Origin: Yamagishiella unicocca
Lineage: Eukaryota; Chlorophyta; Chlorophyceae; Chlamydomonadales; Volvocaceae
Reading direction: 5' to 3'
Assembly (NCBI GenBank): GCA_003116995.1
Contig: BDSL01000089.1
Coordinates: 248,001 to 312,000, forward strand
Length of the DNA stretch: 64,000 nucleotides
Shown: positions 11,152 to 22,465 of the stretch, one piece after another
Layout of the letters: every line of letters begins with the position of its first letter
How positions within the stretch are numbered: the first letter of the stretch is position 1
The notes under the pieces: model-generated
Told to the model about the DNA's origin: nothing
What the model saw: the letters and a program-made list of their open reading frames with translations, nothing else
The model's database searches: none
Made by a program: the position numbers and the translations under genes

Positions 11152-13981
11152 ATGCGTTCACGGCTAGTCGCGGGGGCCAGCCCAGCCACTAGGGCCTCAA
11201 GTCATACAACTTCGCCGCACTTGCTTCAAAGGGTTCACGCCAAGCCGGTAGCCTTCACCAGGGCTCTGCGATTGCCACCATCCGGCGCCTGCCACCCATC
11301 GCGGCCGTCAAAGCGCGTCATAGCTGGGCCCCCAAGAGTGAGTGTCGCAGCGGAAGACATCAAATAGGTGAACATCTAATAGGAGGACATCAAATACCTC
11401 GCAATCATTTCCAGCTGCGAAGGCGATGGTTACTGACACGGCATCACATGGCAGGCCGCGATGGGCGCAAGCGGTGCTTCAGTGGCTGCCGCGAGTGACG
11501 CCGACGCTCGCAAAATTGGTGTCCTATTCGTATGTTTGGGTGAGTGAGCTGGAGGGCCGGGCTCCATGCGCAACAAACCACTTTGCCAGTTGGCGGTTGG
11601 GAGGTTGGGAGGCCGGCGAGCGAGTGGGGCAGGAGTTGGGGCAGGGCTGCAAGGAAAACCCGAGTACGTGTTGGGGCAGGGGAGCTATGGGACTGGCGGC
11701 TCCTTTCGCCCCGCGGCGTCCCGACTGCACTGTAGCGACACGTTCCTTGAGAAGAAAGTCTTTGGCAACGGGCCGAAAAAGATCAAGGATACCTTTGTCC
11801 TGTTCGCATAAGCCAGAGTCACGTTCACGCCGTCCCTGCCCCCTCCCTACATCTCCCTACACCTCCCACCCCCCGAACTCCAACCAAAACCCTTACAGCA
11901 CACACACACACACCTTTCTCCCTCACGCTCCCTCACATACACACAGTTCGCTTTCAGTGGGGTTTCGCGGCTTATTTCAGCTTACTCCCACACGCATACA
12001 CATACGCACACACGTACACATACACACCTTCCTTTATCTCCCATCCCCATGCAACATGCACGCCGCAGGCAACATCTGCCGGAGCCCCACCGCGGAGGCC
12101 ATGTTTCGCTCTGTGGTGGAGAAGGCGGGTCTCGCGGCCTCCTTCGACATCGACTCGTGTGGCACCGGCGGAGGCAGCCCCGACTGGTGCGCCCGACAGT
12201 GTCCCCAACCGCCCCTCCCCCCGGCACACCCGGCCCCCGTCCTCCCCCCGTCCCCTGTACTCGCCCCGCACCCTCCCCTTCCCCAGCCCCCGCCCCCCCC
12301 CCGGTACCCCCCTCCCGCATCTCCACACCTCCAACCAGGTTCACGGAGGGCGGTTGGTCGTACCACGAGGGGGACGCCGCGGACTCACGAATGACCGTCA
12401 CGGGTGAGGGTGAAGGCGGTCTCGGAGCGGAGTGGTTGCCCCCGGGCGGGTCAGGAGAGGGGGACAGAGGTGCCGAGTGACACCCAGTGCGGCTGCCGCG
12501 GATGGTGGCCTTTGCTCCGTCGCGACCTCCGCACGCAGCAACGGCCCCCCAGCACCTGTGTCGCCTATACGGGTTTCTACGGCACCCACCCATACCGCGA
12601 GCTATCAGCATGGAACTCCGAACGGGTCAAAGGAACTTCCTCCAGCCACGTTTCCGCCCGAGCAGCATCGGCGGGCTTAGCCCATTGAAGACGGGCCCGT
12701 CGCCCGAGCGCCCCGTTGTGCAGTTCACAAAACGCGCCTTCTACTATTTTCCCGGTGCCTGGTTCCTCCTCCTCCTTCAACCGGTTTCCTCGCAACATCC
12801 AGCACGCCGCTCCCCCCTGCCACCCCCCCCCTGCCACCCCCCCCTGCCACCCCCCCTGCCGCCCCCCCCTGCCGCCCCCCCCCCCCTGCCGCCCCTGACG
12901 TTTTTTCGGACATCCACGGGTTTCCCTCGAACCCCCCCCTGCCGCCCCTCTGCAGCCCGGAAGCGCGGTGTGATGCTGACGTCACGCTCCCGGCCGCTGC
13001 AGCCGCTGGACCTGTCCCGTTTCGACTACATAGTGGGCATGGACGCGAAGAACATGAAGGCCATCAGGGTGGGGTGGGGGGCGGGCATCAGGGTGGGGTG
13101 GGGGGCGGGCATCAGGGTGGGGTGGGGGGCGGGCATCAGGGTGGGGTTCGAGGGAGACCCGTGGGGCATCAGGGTGGGGGGGGGGGCGGGCGTCAGGGTG
13201 GGGGCAGGTGCACGGCAGAACGCAACTACCGGTAGCCCTCCTGCGTGACCCAACCTGGGCTCCCCTTTGGCTTCTGCCATCACCCTCCTTGGGCCCCGGA
13301 TCCCGACCCAGGCCGCCGCAGACTACTGGCTGGTCCGACCCATGGGTCAGGGCAAGGTGCCTCAGGACTACAGCCAGCGCGTCAGCCTCATGACCAGCTA
13401 CTGCACCAAGTTCATGTCCGAGGCGGAGGTGCCAGACCCCTACTACGGCGGCCCGGCGGTGGGTGTACGACGTGTCGGATGAGCGACGGGAGTTGTTGTT
13501 CCGACAGCAGCCCTACTTAACAGGCTGGGGTGGTAGGGTTTCAGGGTTTAGGTTTAGGGTTTAGGGAGCTGAACCCGAAGAGTCGGGCTGGGCGGCGGGA
13601 GGCGCGCACGACCAGCCAGCCAGCCAGCGATGTGCGCAGCGCTGTTTCTTAACGGCTGTCTGACTAACACCGTTGCTGGTTCGTAGCAGTGGATGGTTGG
13701 TCGTTGATGGTTGGTGGTTGGATGAGCCACGTGAGGTTTCCCAGGACGAGGGCGCCGCTGCTCTGCGCTGAGGCGGACAGATCCCGTCTGGATTCCTGGA
13801 GCCGCCCGCCCCCCGGCCCCCCGACCAAGCTGTTCCTTCCTGCCCTCCCCTCCTCTCCTCTCCTCTCCTCCGTGCCCCCGCTCCTCCCCGCCACCGCCAG
13901 GGTTTTGAGCGGGTGCTGGACTTGCTTGACGACGCATGCTCGGGGCTGTTGGAGACGATCCGGCGGGAGCGAGGGCTGTGA
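11152..13981 (+). CDS. Low-molecular-weight protein-tyrosine phosphatase
   Basis: Hydrolyses phosphotyrosine (or small phospho-substrates) through a cysteinyl-phosphate intermediate. Exons: 11152-11337, 11455-11539, 12069-12186, 12339-12403, 12956-13068, 13312-13458, 13901-13981, predicted 264 residues. The signature CX5R loop VLFVCLGNICRSPTAEAMF is assembled across an intron (nucleophile Cys about 89, Arg about 95). GGWSYHEGDAADSRM, LTSRSRPLQPLDL and FDYIVGMDAKNMKAI follow in the family order, and the general-acid Asp is in VPDPYYGG (about 231). The core is close to bacterial and plant LMW-PTPs of about 150-160 residues; here an extra N-terminal segment of roughly 80 residues rich in Ser, Ala and Arg with almost no acidic residues resembles an organelle transit peptide. 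Exon 1 is inferred from frame and phase and is less certain than the rest; ATG at 11461 is an alternative start. Confidence 0.88.
12901..12930 (-). repeat. Dispersed repeat family A, short copy
   Basis: Reverse-oriented copy (reads TTCGAGGGAAACCCGTGGAT on the minus strand) in the fourth phosphatase intron, about 25 nt before the next exon. A partial plus copy follows at 13147-13163 in the next intron. Confidence 0.65.
13069..13205 (+). repeat. G-rich 24-bp tandem repeat
   Basis: Four to five copies of a unit containing GGGTGGGGTGGGGGGCGGGC followed by ATCA fill the start of the fifth phosphatase intron, directly after the GTGGGG donor. Strongly G-biased on the coding strand. Confidence 0.8.
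13534..13566 (+). repeat. Interstitial telomere-like motif
   Basis: A short run of TTTAGGG and GGGTTTCAGGG variants inside the last intron of the phosphatase gene. TTTAGGG is the land-plant telomere unit; Chlamydomonas itself is known for TTTTAGGG. Only about four imperfect units are present. Confidence 0.6.
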
Positions 13982-16900
13982 GGTGTAGCCTCAACCGGGG
14001 GGGATTGTGGGAGCTCAGGAACGGAGAGCTGAGGAAGAGGCGTGCTCTTACCGTAGCTCACGGTTTTGAGGCCGTCTGGGGCTCTGCGGCCGCAGCGGTT
14101 GAACTCAGGGGCATGGGAGGCGTGCTGCTGCCTGCGTCTGGGGCCTCTGGGGTGGTGGCCAAGCGGAAGTGGCCAACGAGGTGGTCGCTGTTGGGACTGG
14201 TGGTGGTGGTGGTGGTGGCGCTTTGCGGTGGTGGTGGTGGTGGTGGCGCTTTGCGGTGGTGGTGGTGGTCCGTGCCGGGGGCAAACCGCAGCTCGGGGAA
14301 CATGATGTTCTGTCTTCATCGCACATGCTGTGGAGGAAGCGCGCCCTAGTGCTGCTGCAGGTACGTCCCAGCAGCGCAGGTGCCGCGAGTTTAGGAAGCC
14401 ATCCCGGTCGATTCGGCAACAAGGCGTGAGATGACGGCACAGGCAGTTTCCCTTTCGCTGGCGGACATGGCGAGTGGCACGTCTGTGTGGGTTGTGGCTG
14501 TTGTGGGTCCGGCCCCATGTCGCTTGCCGCCTCTCCTTTTGGTCCCGCTGTCTGAAAGGGGCCGCCCTTGGGCTGCTCTGCACGGGCATGTTGTGGTCAC
14601 TCTTCCCCGCTGTTTCGCGCGGGTGTGCGTTCCGTTTTTCCGGTACCTGGCGGCCGTGGAGTCAGTTGGCTGTGGCGGTCGTGTCGCAGCTGCTGTTTGG
14701 GCAGGGTGGCGTCTCTATGCCTTTCGAGGCTTCTATGGGCTCCTGTGGGTTCAGTCTCGGCTCTCATATGGTGAGGCCACGGGCATGGGTCCCTCTGCCC
14801 GGATTCGCCCTTGCTTGTCGACATTAAACATCGGATACACACTTTCTGAACAGAAAACCATTCCCCGTTTCAGGGACCCAAAAACCGAGGTTCGTGGACA
14901 ACAGAAAATACGGCCGCCCCCCTAATCATTTTCTGTACATTCTTTCCGTCAATGAAAAACCTTGCTCGTCCGATGCTTTTCGTTAAAGTTCTGGTAATCC
15001 TTTTAGGCGCCGTTTCGTTGAGAATCGCCTTGCCTGCTTCATCAAGCCCGGCAGTGCCCCACGACAACGACACGGCAGACGGAACGCGGCGAGAACCCGC
15101 GCCGTGCGCAGCCCCCGAATCGTGTCTAAGACACGGCCCCCGCAGACAGGCATACACAGAAGCTTGGCATTGCGGCCCCAACGGTGCGCGTGCAGGGTCG
15201 CACCTGGGGGCCGGGGCTCGTCGAGTCTAATCGGGCCTATTCGAGCCTGTTCGAGCCATGCCGAAACGGCCCATCGACTGCGCCGTAATCCTCGTAATCC
15301 TAACATACGTTTGCAGAAATCCAGCAGTCATTGCGGCCTCGTTCGTGACTGCAGCGCGCGGCGCTGTTGGATTGGACTTGCGGCTTCTTACCATTTTTGA
15401 CTGACCGGCTGCGAACCCTAGGAATCGTTCGAACCCTAGTAACCGGCCAAGCAAGGGTCAACACTCGGTATACGTGTTCACTCCATGCCATGGCTCTACC
15501 TCGTCCCCACCTGGCGCTTCCTGCCTAGCACCCACGGCAGCTGTGTTAGGCTGCTCCTGCAGCTGCACCTGAGTACGACACCGCTCCTGCTGACGCCCGT
15601 GCGCATCGAGGGCGGCGGCTCCTTGAATGCGACGGCTCGCTGTACGGCACAACGCATCTCTCTTTGTATGGCACAACTGTAGTAGACAGGTGGTAGGAAC
15701 GCCCCCACTCCCCATCATAAGGCCCCAGAGCCACGCACCGAACGGCTCGAACCCAACTTAGGGTCCTGTAACGGTTGCGCACCCACATGTGCGCTCCGCG
15801 CACCGGCGCGCCCGATGTGTAGCTAGTAGCTGGTTTCGGCGCCGGCTTTCTGGCGCGACCGGGCGAAGGGTTCTTACATATTGTTGGACCTAGTGCGGCT
15901 GTGGCGTGTCCACTCGCTCTCTGTTTGCTCGTGCACCGCGCGGGGGGCCGTGCTACCAAGTCCTTACAGTCAGGAAGGGCCCCCGTGACTCCCCCCCCTC
16001 TCCCCCCCGCTGATCGGTTCCTCCTGAACCCCTACTACGGGCGCCTACCTACCATAGGCTACGTCAAATCGTCGCTACAGTGCTGCCTCCTGTATGAAAG
16101 AATAGCCGACACAGCCAGCCTCAATACACCCCCACCACCAGCCGCCCCCCGTTGGCCTGCGTTCGGCTTAACCTCGTCTCGTTGGCCTCTCCCTCGACAC
16201 ACACATCGTGCTACACCCCTACCACCACCACCCGCGCAGCGACAGGCAGCTATAGCCGCCCCGCCATCTGGCGCCAGCTGGGTCCCTCACCCGGGAGCCG
16301 CTTGAGGCAAAGAGGGCCCCCCTGCGCCTCATTTGGCAACACCATCAGGAAACAGCACCAGGAAAAAATGAAAATCTTTGGCCCAAGCGACCAAGTCAGC
16401 TCGCGCGACGTTCAGCAGCACCGGCCTGTCCGCTGATGTCATCGTCTGGGTGCCGACAGGCCGCTCAGCGACCCTCTCCGCACCCGTACCATGTCCAGCT
16501 CGCGACCAGCCCTCTGCAGTGGCTGGAGGCGCTGAAGGCGCACACAAACAACCGCGTGTGTTCGTGTGGCCGAAACGATTGGTTGCCTCTTCCCCACCTA
16601 CCGCTGCCCGACGCGGCAGCTACTCGCCTTTGCTGGCTCGCTCGCTTGCTGGCAGACACCTGGAAGCACAACGCGCCCAGGTGGCGGGCAAATGCCCCTC
16701 CGCTCACTACAGGGAGGGCAGCGGCTCCTGATGCCGTACCAACGCGCCGCTCCGTTGCTTCCCTGCACCACGGGTGGCTCTCTCGCCTTAAGAGCCACCC
16801 TCACCGCCCAGCGGCGGCCTCCTCCACCCTAGTTGTCTGTCGATGGATCCTACAACTGCGGACAGCAGGCGGTCGCGGTGGACGGCCTCGCGCCCCCCAC

Positions 16901-18355
16901 CATGCTCGCGCACGGGACCGCCCCCGCCCCCACCTCGACCCGGAGCACCTGGCATCGAGCGGCAGCCATCCGCGCCCTGCTGCTCGCGGGCACCTGGAGC
17001 CCGTGATTGCGCCTCATAGCCCTACGTCGGGTATGCTGGCGCCCAGCAAGACCACCTCGCTCCCACGTCCTATCGCCGAATCCGTGCAAGCAAATTTAAT
17101 TGAAAAACGGGTTGTGCAACCCCCACCACTGCCTGCCCCCCACGCATTTCTACGCTACCCCCTGCGCCTCTGAATGAGAGCGTGGAATGAATGAAGGCGG
17201 TCATGTCTGACTGACTGACTGACTGACTGACTGACTGACGGGCAGGTAGCCATCAGGGGGGGGGCCGATCCGTCCTGCATGTACGGTCACATGTACATGT
17301 ACAACAGCGCCGCCCTGGAAACTCCTGGTCGTGCCTCCAAGTATGTGTATGGACCCCCCAGCACCCCCCTCTAGCATTCCCATGCCCGCCCGCCGCAGCC
17401 AGTACTGAGCTGCGGAGCTGGCGGCGCCTGCTGCCTGCATCCCGCTGTGTCCGGGAGAGCAACACCACCACCACCGCCGCCAAGGGGTGGCCCACCACCA
17501 CCACCACCGCCACCAAGGGGTGACCCACCACCACCACCACCACCACTACCAGGTGCCCATGCGCTGCCTCCTCTAGGCTGTATCCCCAGCCCTCTCGGGC
17601 AATCCTGGCCTACAAACCGCAACACAAGTCAAAGCCGTTTTTAGCCGTTTCGTAGGGTTGCCGAAGACCAAACACCCGGCGTCTGGCTGCCACTGCGTCC
17701 CGTCAGCGGTACCCTACCTGCCGGTACGATTATTATTACCGCCTGCTGCCAGTGCCAGTGCTAGTGGAAAATGCTAGAAAGTCACCCGATGGTGCGTACA
17801 TCATCGCACACGTCAGCATGTACGGCAATCCAACGCTGTTGGCCATCGGCGCGCGATTGCCCCGTGTGGCCACACCCCAGCTGCCCGAGGAAGTGGGTGA
17901 AAGAGTGGGTGACAGAGTGGGTGAGAGAGTGATACTCGATACTAAGGTATAAGGCCCCCCCGCAACGCATCCCAAGCGCATCCCCCTGATCCCCTAGGGG
18001 AGGGGAGGGGAGGGGCGCTGCTGCCGTCCAGGGGCCAGCTGCGGCTGTTCGAACCCCGCATCGCCACTGGCTGCTCCGCACCGGCTGCACCCCCCCTCCC
18101 GCGCCCCCGGCCCCAACCAACTCTGGCGTGGAGCCACCAGATTCGCCGCTGCCGCTCGGAGCTCATGGGGCCCTTGGCTCCGAATCCAGCACCTTGCCCC
18201 TCCGCATCCGCAGCCATGCGGAAGGGGCCCACCACAACCTCAGCCGCAGCCGCAGGTCGCATCGTCGTCTCAGCAGTTGATTGCTACCGCCGCTGCGCTA
18301 GGTATCGCTGCTACACCTGCTACCGCTGCTGCTACCGCTGTTACTACCGCGGCTG
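13982..18355. other. Repeat-rich region without a supported gene
   Basis: I could not assemble a gene here. The stretch contains (GGT)n at about 14199-14270, an ACC-rich block at 17460-17550 and a CTGA tetranucleotide run at 17205-17238. Several open fragments exist. The best is 17246-17340, which has a CAG acceptor and a GTATGT donor and reads ADPSCMYGHMYMYNSAAL. They do not join into a recognisable protein. The 3' UTRs of the phosphatase (plus) and of cyclin H (minus) converge on this region. A degraded or rapidly evolving gene between 15.4 and 18.0 kb is possible. Confidence 0.45.
17205..17238 (+). repeat. (CTGA)n microsatellite
   Basis: About eight uninterrupted CTGA units directly upstream of the possible exon at 17246. 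Confidence 0.9.
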
Positions 18356-21300
18356 CTATTGCTGCTGTTGTGGCATGCCCAGGAGATCCGCCTCCTGCTT
18401 GGCCTTGGCGGCTGCGCGGGCCGCCTTCTTGGCATCGCGCTTGGCGGCACGTGCGGCGTCCTCGCCACCGCCGCCACCGCCGCCCGCCTGCAGGGAGGGG
18501 AGCCGGCAGGGAGGGCATACACACACACAGACAACGCCGGCATGTTCATTTTCCGTGGAGTGAGTTTCGCGGCTTAGCGGTAAATACACGTCAATACAGG
18601 TCAGTACATACCCCCCCTCGCCCCGGCCCCACCTTGGTGGCGCCCCCCGGCCCCGGCCCCGCCGCGTCCTTGAGCAGGTTCCGCCACTCGCGAGCTGCCG
18701 CATTGGCCTCCTTCACCTCAGCGACCTGGGGGGGAGGGGGAGGGGGAGGGGGAAGAGGACGGGACGGGCAGCGGGAGGGTTTTAGGCAGCTCGGAAATCT
18801 GACTGGAGGCCGCCTGGCTGGCGGCCGCCCTTGCGGCCCTTGCGGCCGCCAGCCGGGAGGCCACGAATGCGGCGCTGGCGGGGAGGGGGCTGAGGCGCGG
18901 GGTGAGGATGCCCGGTGGCGCCACCTGCACACTGCGCGCGTGCCGGGATGCTGCTCCAAAACCACACAGCGACAGCCTCGGAAATGCGAGCCACCCAGGT
19001 ACGAGGCCCGGGAAGAGAGCTCCAGGGCACAAGGCCCGAGAGGAGGGCTCCAGGGGGTCGGCTAGGATGGGCGGGGGTGCGGGTTTCGGAGCGGTGCGGC
19101 CCCGCTGCTCACCTCCACCCTGCGCGCGCCCTCGCTGCCCAGGCTGTCCAGCTCGTCCAACACCGCCGTCAGCGCCCCCGCGGGGTCAGCGGGAGGGGGG
19201 GTTTGCTGCGGGTGGGTGGTTGAGTGCAGGGGGCGGGTGGGGGTTGCTTGGGCGGGGGGGTGCATGGAAAACCCGTTTACGAAGGAAAACGCGTTTGGGA
19301 CATGCGTTTGGGGGTGCATGCTGGAGGACTTGGTTGGGGAAACTAGCGGGGGGTGGGTGGGTGTTGAGGAGCGGGGGACCAGGGGGTCAGCTTTAAGGTA
19401 GTTGGGGGTACCGGTAATCGGCGTCCCTCTCCCAGCCGCCCAGCACACCCGGCGATCACCCAGGTGTCCCCTCCCGCCGCCATCGACCCCGCAGACCCGC
19501 CCTCCGCACCTCCGCCTCGTAGCCGCTGAAGGGGCCGTAGCTCTCGGTCGCTGCTGCCGCCAGCGCGGCGGCACGTAGGGCCAGCCTCGCAACGAAGTTG
19601 GGCACCTGCGCCACGTGGAGGCGGGGCCCCCGGGGGTGAGGTGTGCGTGGGAGGCGCAGTGTCGGGGGTGGTGGGCGGTGGGCAGGCAGCACAGCGGGGT
19701 CAGGGGTGGTCGGGGTCGCGTTGTCGGCTGGCGCCAACCCAGCCAGCCACCCAGCCAGCCACCCAGCCAGTTAGACAGCCAGCCAGCCAGCCACCCACCC
19801 GCACGCCCTTGGTCTTGAAGCCACTCCGCAGCGCCGCCGCCGCCAGCTGCGCCGGGCCGTACAGCAGCGGCGCATCGCTCAGCAGCAGCGCGTCCAGTGC
19901 GCCGTACGCCGCCCGGCAGGCGTCGTCGACCAGCTGGTCGGACGCCGCCAGGAGCCCCTCGTCCAGCGGGGGCAGCGGCGGGGCGGGGGGGGAGGGGGAG
20001 CTGCGGACCTCCTTGAGCTCCTAGCGGCCAGGGGGGTATGGGGGGAGTACAGGGAAGACCCGGTCACTCGACGTGGGAAGTGTAGCATGGGGTCAATGGT
20101 GGGCACGGGGGGGGGGGGGCGAGAAGACCCGGTTTCACGAGATGGAGGGGAAGGGGGAGGGGCATCAGAGGTGTGCGTGATCGCAGCCAGCTAGTCCGCC
20201 AGGAGGCAGCATTATGCTGCTGTAGTGCGGTATGCACTCCGGCGTCGTAGTGCGTGTAATGCGCTCCCGCACCCCACTGGCGCCGAGGCTGTTGCAAGGC
20301 CATGCGGTGGATTAGTAAGGCGCGGGAAGCGACTCCAGGGAGGACGCGGGGGGGAGGGGCAGCGCCGCACCTGGATGATCCCGTGGAGCGCCCTGTACGG
20401 CGAATGTACGACGAGGTCGAAGTTGAGGCCCTCCAGCAGGGCGACCTGCGGGGGGCGGTGCGGGGGTTAGACCGTTAGGACGAGCTGGTTGCACCCGCCA
20501 CACGAGGAGCACCCGGGTGCCGATGGAGCGCAGGGCGGGGTAGGGGCCAGGACTGGCGCTAAAAACCCATCACCAGCATTCCAGCCGACTCTGTCGTACG
20601 GGTTGGCAACGGGGGGGGCGCTGGCGCTGGGGTATCCCGGGCTGCAAACCCGTGCTCCGCGGCCGCGCGGCCGCGCGGGGAGGGCGGGCTGCTCGCACCT
20701 CCTGCTTGACCACCAGCTCTTCGCTCACGTCGAAGGCCGAGGCGATGTCGGATGCGCGCGTGTAGCGCTCCTCCACCTGAGGGCGGGGGGCGGGAGGGGA
20801 GGGGCGGGAGGGGAGGGGCGCGTGGGGTAGGGGTCAAGGGAGGGGAGCAGCGCGTGCGGGTGCGGTGGCTGGTGGTCGGTCTGAGGGCCCCAGGGAGATG
20901 CGGCCCGAGCCCCCTGCCCCTCCTACTCCAGCGGCCCCCTCCTCCTCCGTCATTCGTCCTTCTTGCAGCGGCCCCCTGCCCCTCCTCCTCCGTCCTTCCT
21001 GCAGCGGCCCCCTGCCCCCCCACCTTGGTCGCCATGAAGATGGCTGTGATCATGACCCGGCCCGGGTCGAACTCCATGGACGTGTGGCGCAGGAAGAAAC
21101 GCTTGTGGTACTGGATGGCGGTGGACTGGCGGCGGAGGGAGGGGGAGGGGGAGGGAGGTTCGAGGGAAACCCGTGAGGGTGAGGGAGGGAGGTGGACGGA
21201 CTTGCTGCATGGCTGCAATCCGTGGTGGCGAACGACCCGTGCTTGCAAACGACGAAGGGGGCGGTGATCCCCCACGAGGAGGTTTCGCGGCTCAAAGCGG

Positions 21301-22465
21301 GAAATTACAACACACATACACATCGCGCCCCCCCGCTCCCCCCCCGCCCGCCCTGGCCCGCCCCTCACCATGACCTTGACCGGCATCCGCATCTCGCGGC
21401 ACTTCTCCTGCGGGAGACGGAGGGAGCGACCCGCGGGTCAGCTGCCGCTAGGCCACGCAGGGTGTGTGCACGTGCGCCGAAGACCACATGGCAGACCCCG
21501 CAGTGATGGGGGGAGGCAAGCAGCTGCGGCTTGCACGTGGCCCCTGCAGCAGCTGCCGCCGCACGTGGCGCCTCCCCCATCGTACGCTGAACTGCCGTAC
21601 CCTGCCCCGCCCCTTGCGCCCCGCCTGCCCGCCCCCGGCCCCCGCAGCTCACTTGGATGATCTGTTGGTAGTACTTCAGCATGAGCAGCTCGCCCAGGGG
21701 GGACACGGGAGGTGGCTCTGCAGGGCGGGGAGGGGCAAGGGAAGGGGAGGGGCAAGAGAGGGGGAGGGAGGGCGGTTCAGGCCAAGGAGGTGTGCAGCTG
21801 CATGCGCGACAGCGGCGGCGGTGACCGTCCTCATGCGCCGGAGGTCACAAGTTGGGCCCTGGAGGTGCGGTTGGGCCCGCCGGGAGTGCAGCTGCGAGCC
21901 TAGCCCTCCCTCACACACCTCCTCCCACTGCCCTACTCTCTGTGCGTCCAACCAGCAGCCCCACGCGAAGCAGCACCCTCGCCGACCCCACGGGCCCGTG
22001 ACCACCGCTGCCGCCTAACCCAACCCACACTCCGTGCTGCGACACACATACGTGCGCTCCGCCCAGGGCCCGGACGGCGCTCCGTGTAGGGCCCGGACGG
22101 CGCTCCCCCGCAGCTCCAGTCCCCTCGCCGCCCCAGCAGGTGCACCCAAGCCACCCACTCGACACCGCCTCCCTTGTTGCCGGCCAGGGCTAACCCTCAC
22201 CCCAGGGACAACGACACACGCTGCGGAGGTCTCCGGACCGCTCTGTCCCCCCTCCTCCTCCACACGCGCCAACCGACTGACCCCTGGGTCGCTTTGTGGC
22301 GCTGCCCGCCTCCGGCTCCGCCGGGTCCGCAGCAGCGCGCTGCCTCCGCACCCCCTCCACCAGCACGCTCTGCAGCCGCCGCCGCTCCTCCTCCTGCGCA
22401 CGCACGGCAGGCGCCGGGGCGGGGGGATATGATGGCGCGTAGGGAGGGGGAGAGGGGGGGAACAT
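18356..22465 (-). CDS. CYCH: Cyclin H, regulatory subunit of CDK-activating kinase
   Basis: Partner of CDK7/CDKD in the CDK-activating kinase and in TFIIH, where it supports phosphorylation of cell-cycle CDKs and the RNA polymerase II tail. Eleven exons on the minus strand: 22465-22282, 21717-21653, 21407-21369, 21125-21024, 20776-20699, 20445-20371, 20020-19799, 19605-19510, 19205-19113, 18725-18633, 18487-18356, predicted 392 residues. Cyclin box 1 (about residues 70-185) shows EKCREMRMPVKVM, YHKRFFLRHTSMEFDPGRVM, MITAIFMATKVEERYTRASD and LNFDLVVHSPYRALHG, matching human cyclin H in order and spacing. Cyclin box 2 carries LLYGPAQLAAAALRSG. The C-terminus is Ala/Lys-rich and helical, ending in polyglutamine. 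An Ala-rich open stretch in the intron before the penultimate exon could be an extra exon, but lacks a good donor. Confidence 0.9.
19260..19350 (+). repeat. Dispersed repeat family A, long copy
   Basis: Located in an intron of cyclin H, antisense to the gene. Shares with 9679-9773 the order ACCCGTTTA, CGTTTGGGACA-type segment, then TGCATGCTGGAGGACTTGG and GGGGAAACTA, which defines the longer form of the repeat. Confidence 0.65.
20119..20145 (+). repeat. Dispersed repeat family B, short copy
   Basis: Reads GAGAAGACCCGGTTTCACGA in a cyclin H intron, antisense to the gene. A weaker relative (GAAGACCCGGTCACTCGACG) lies about 70 bp upstream at 20053. Confidence 0.55.

Noticed and set aside
16436..17173. 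245-codon plus-strand ORF
   Set aside because: Composition is Pro/Arg/His-rich without domain character, and competing frames contain equally good fragments. No start context or conserved motif.
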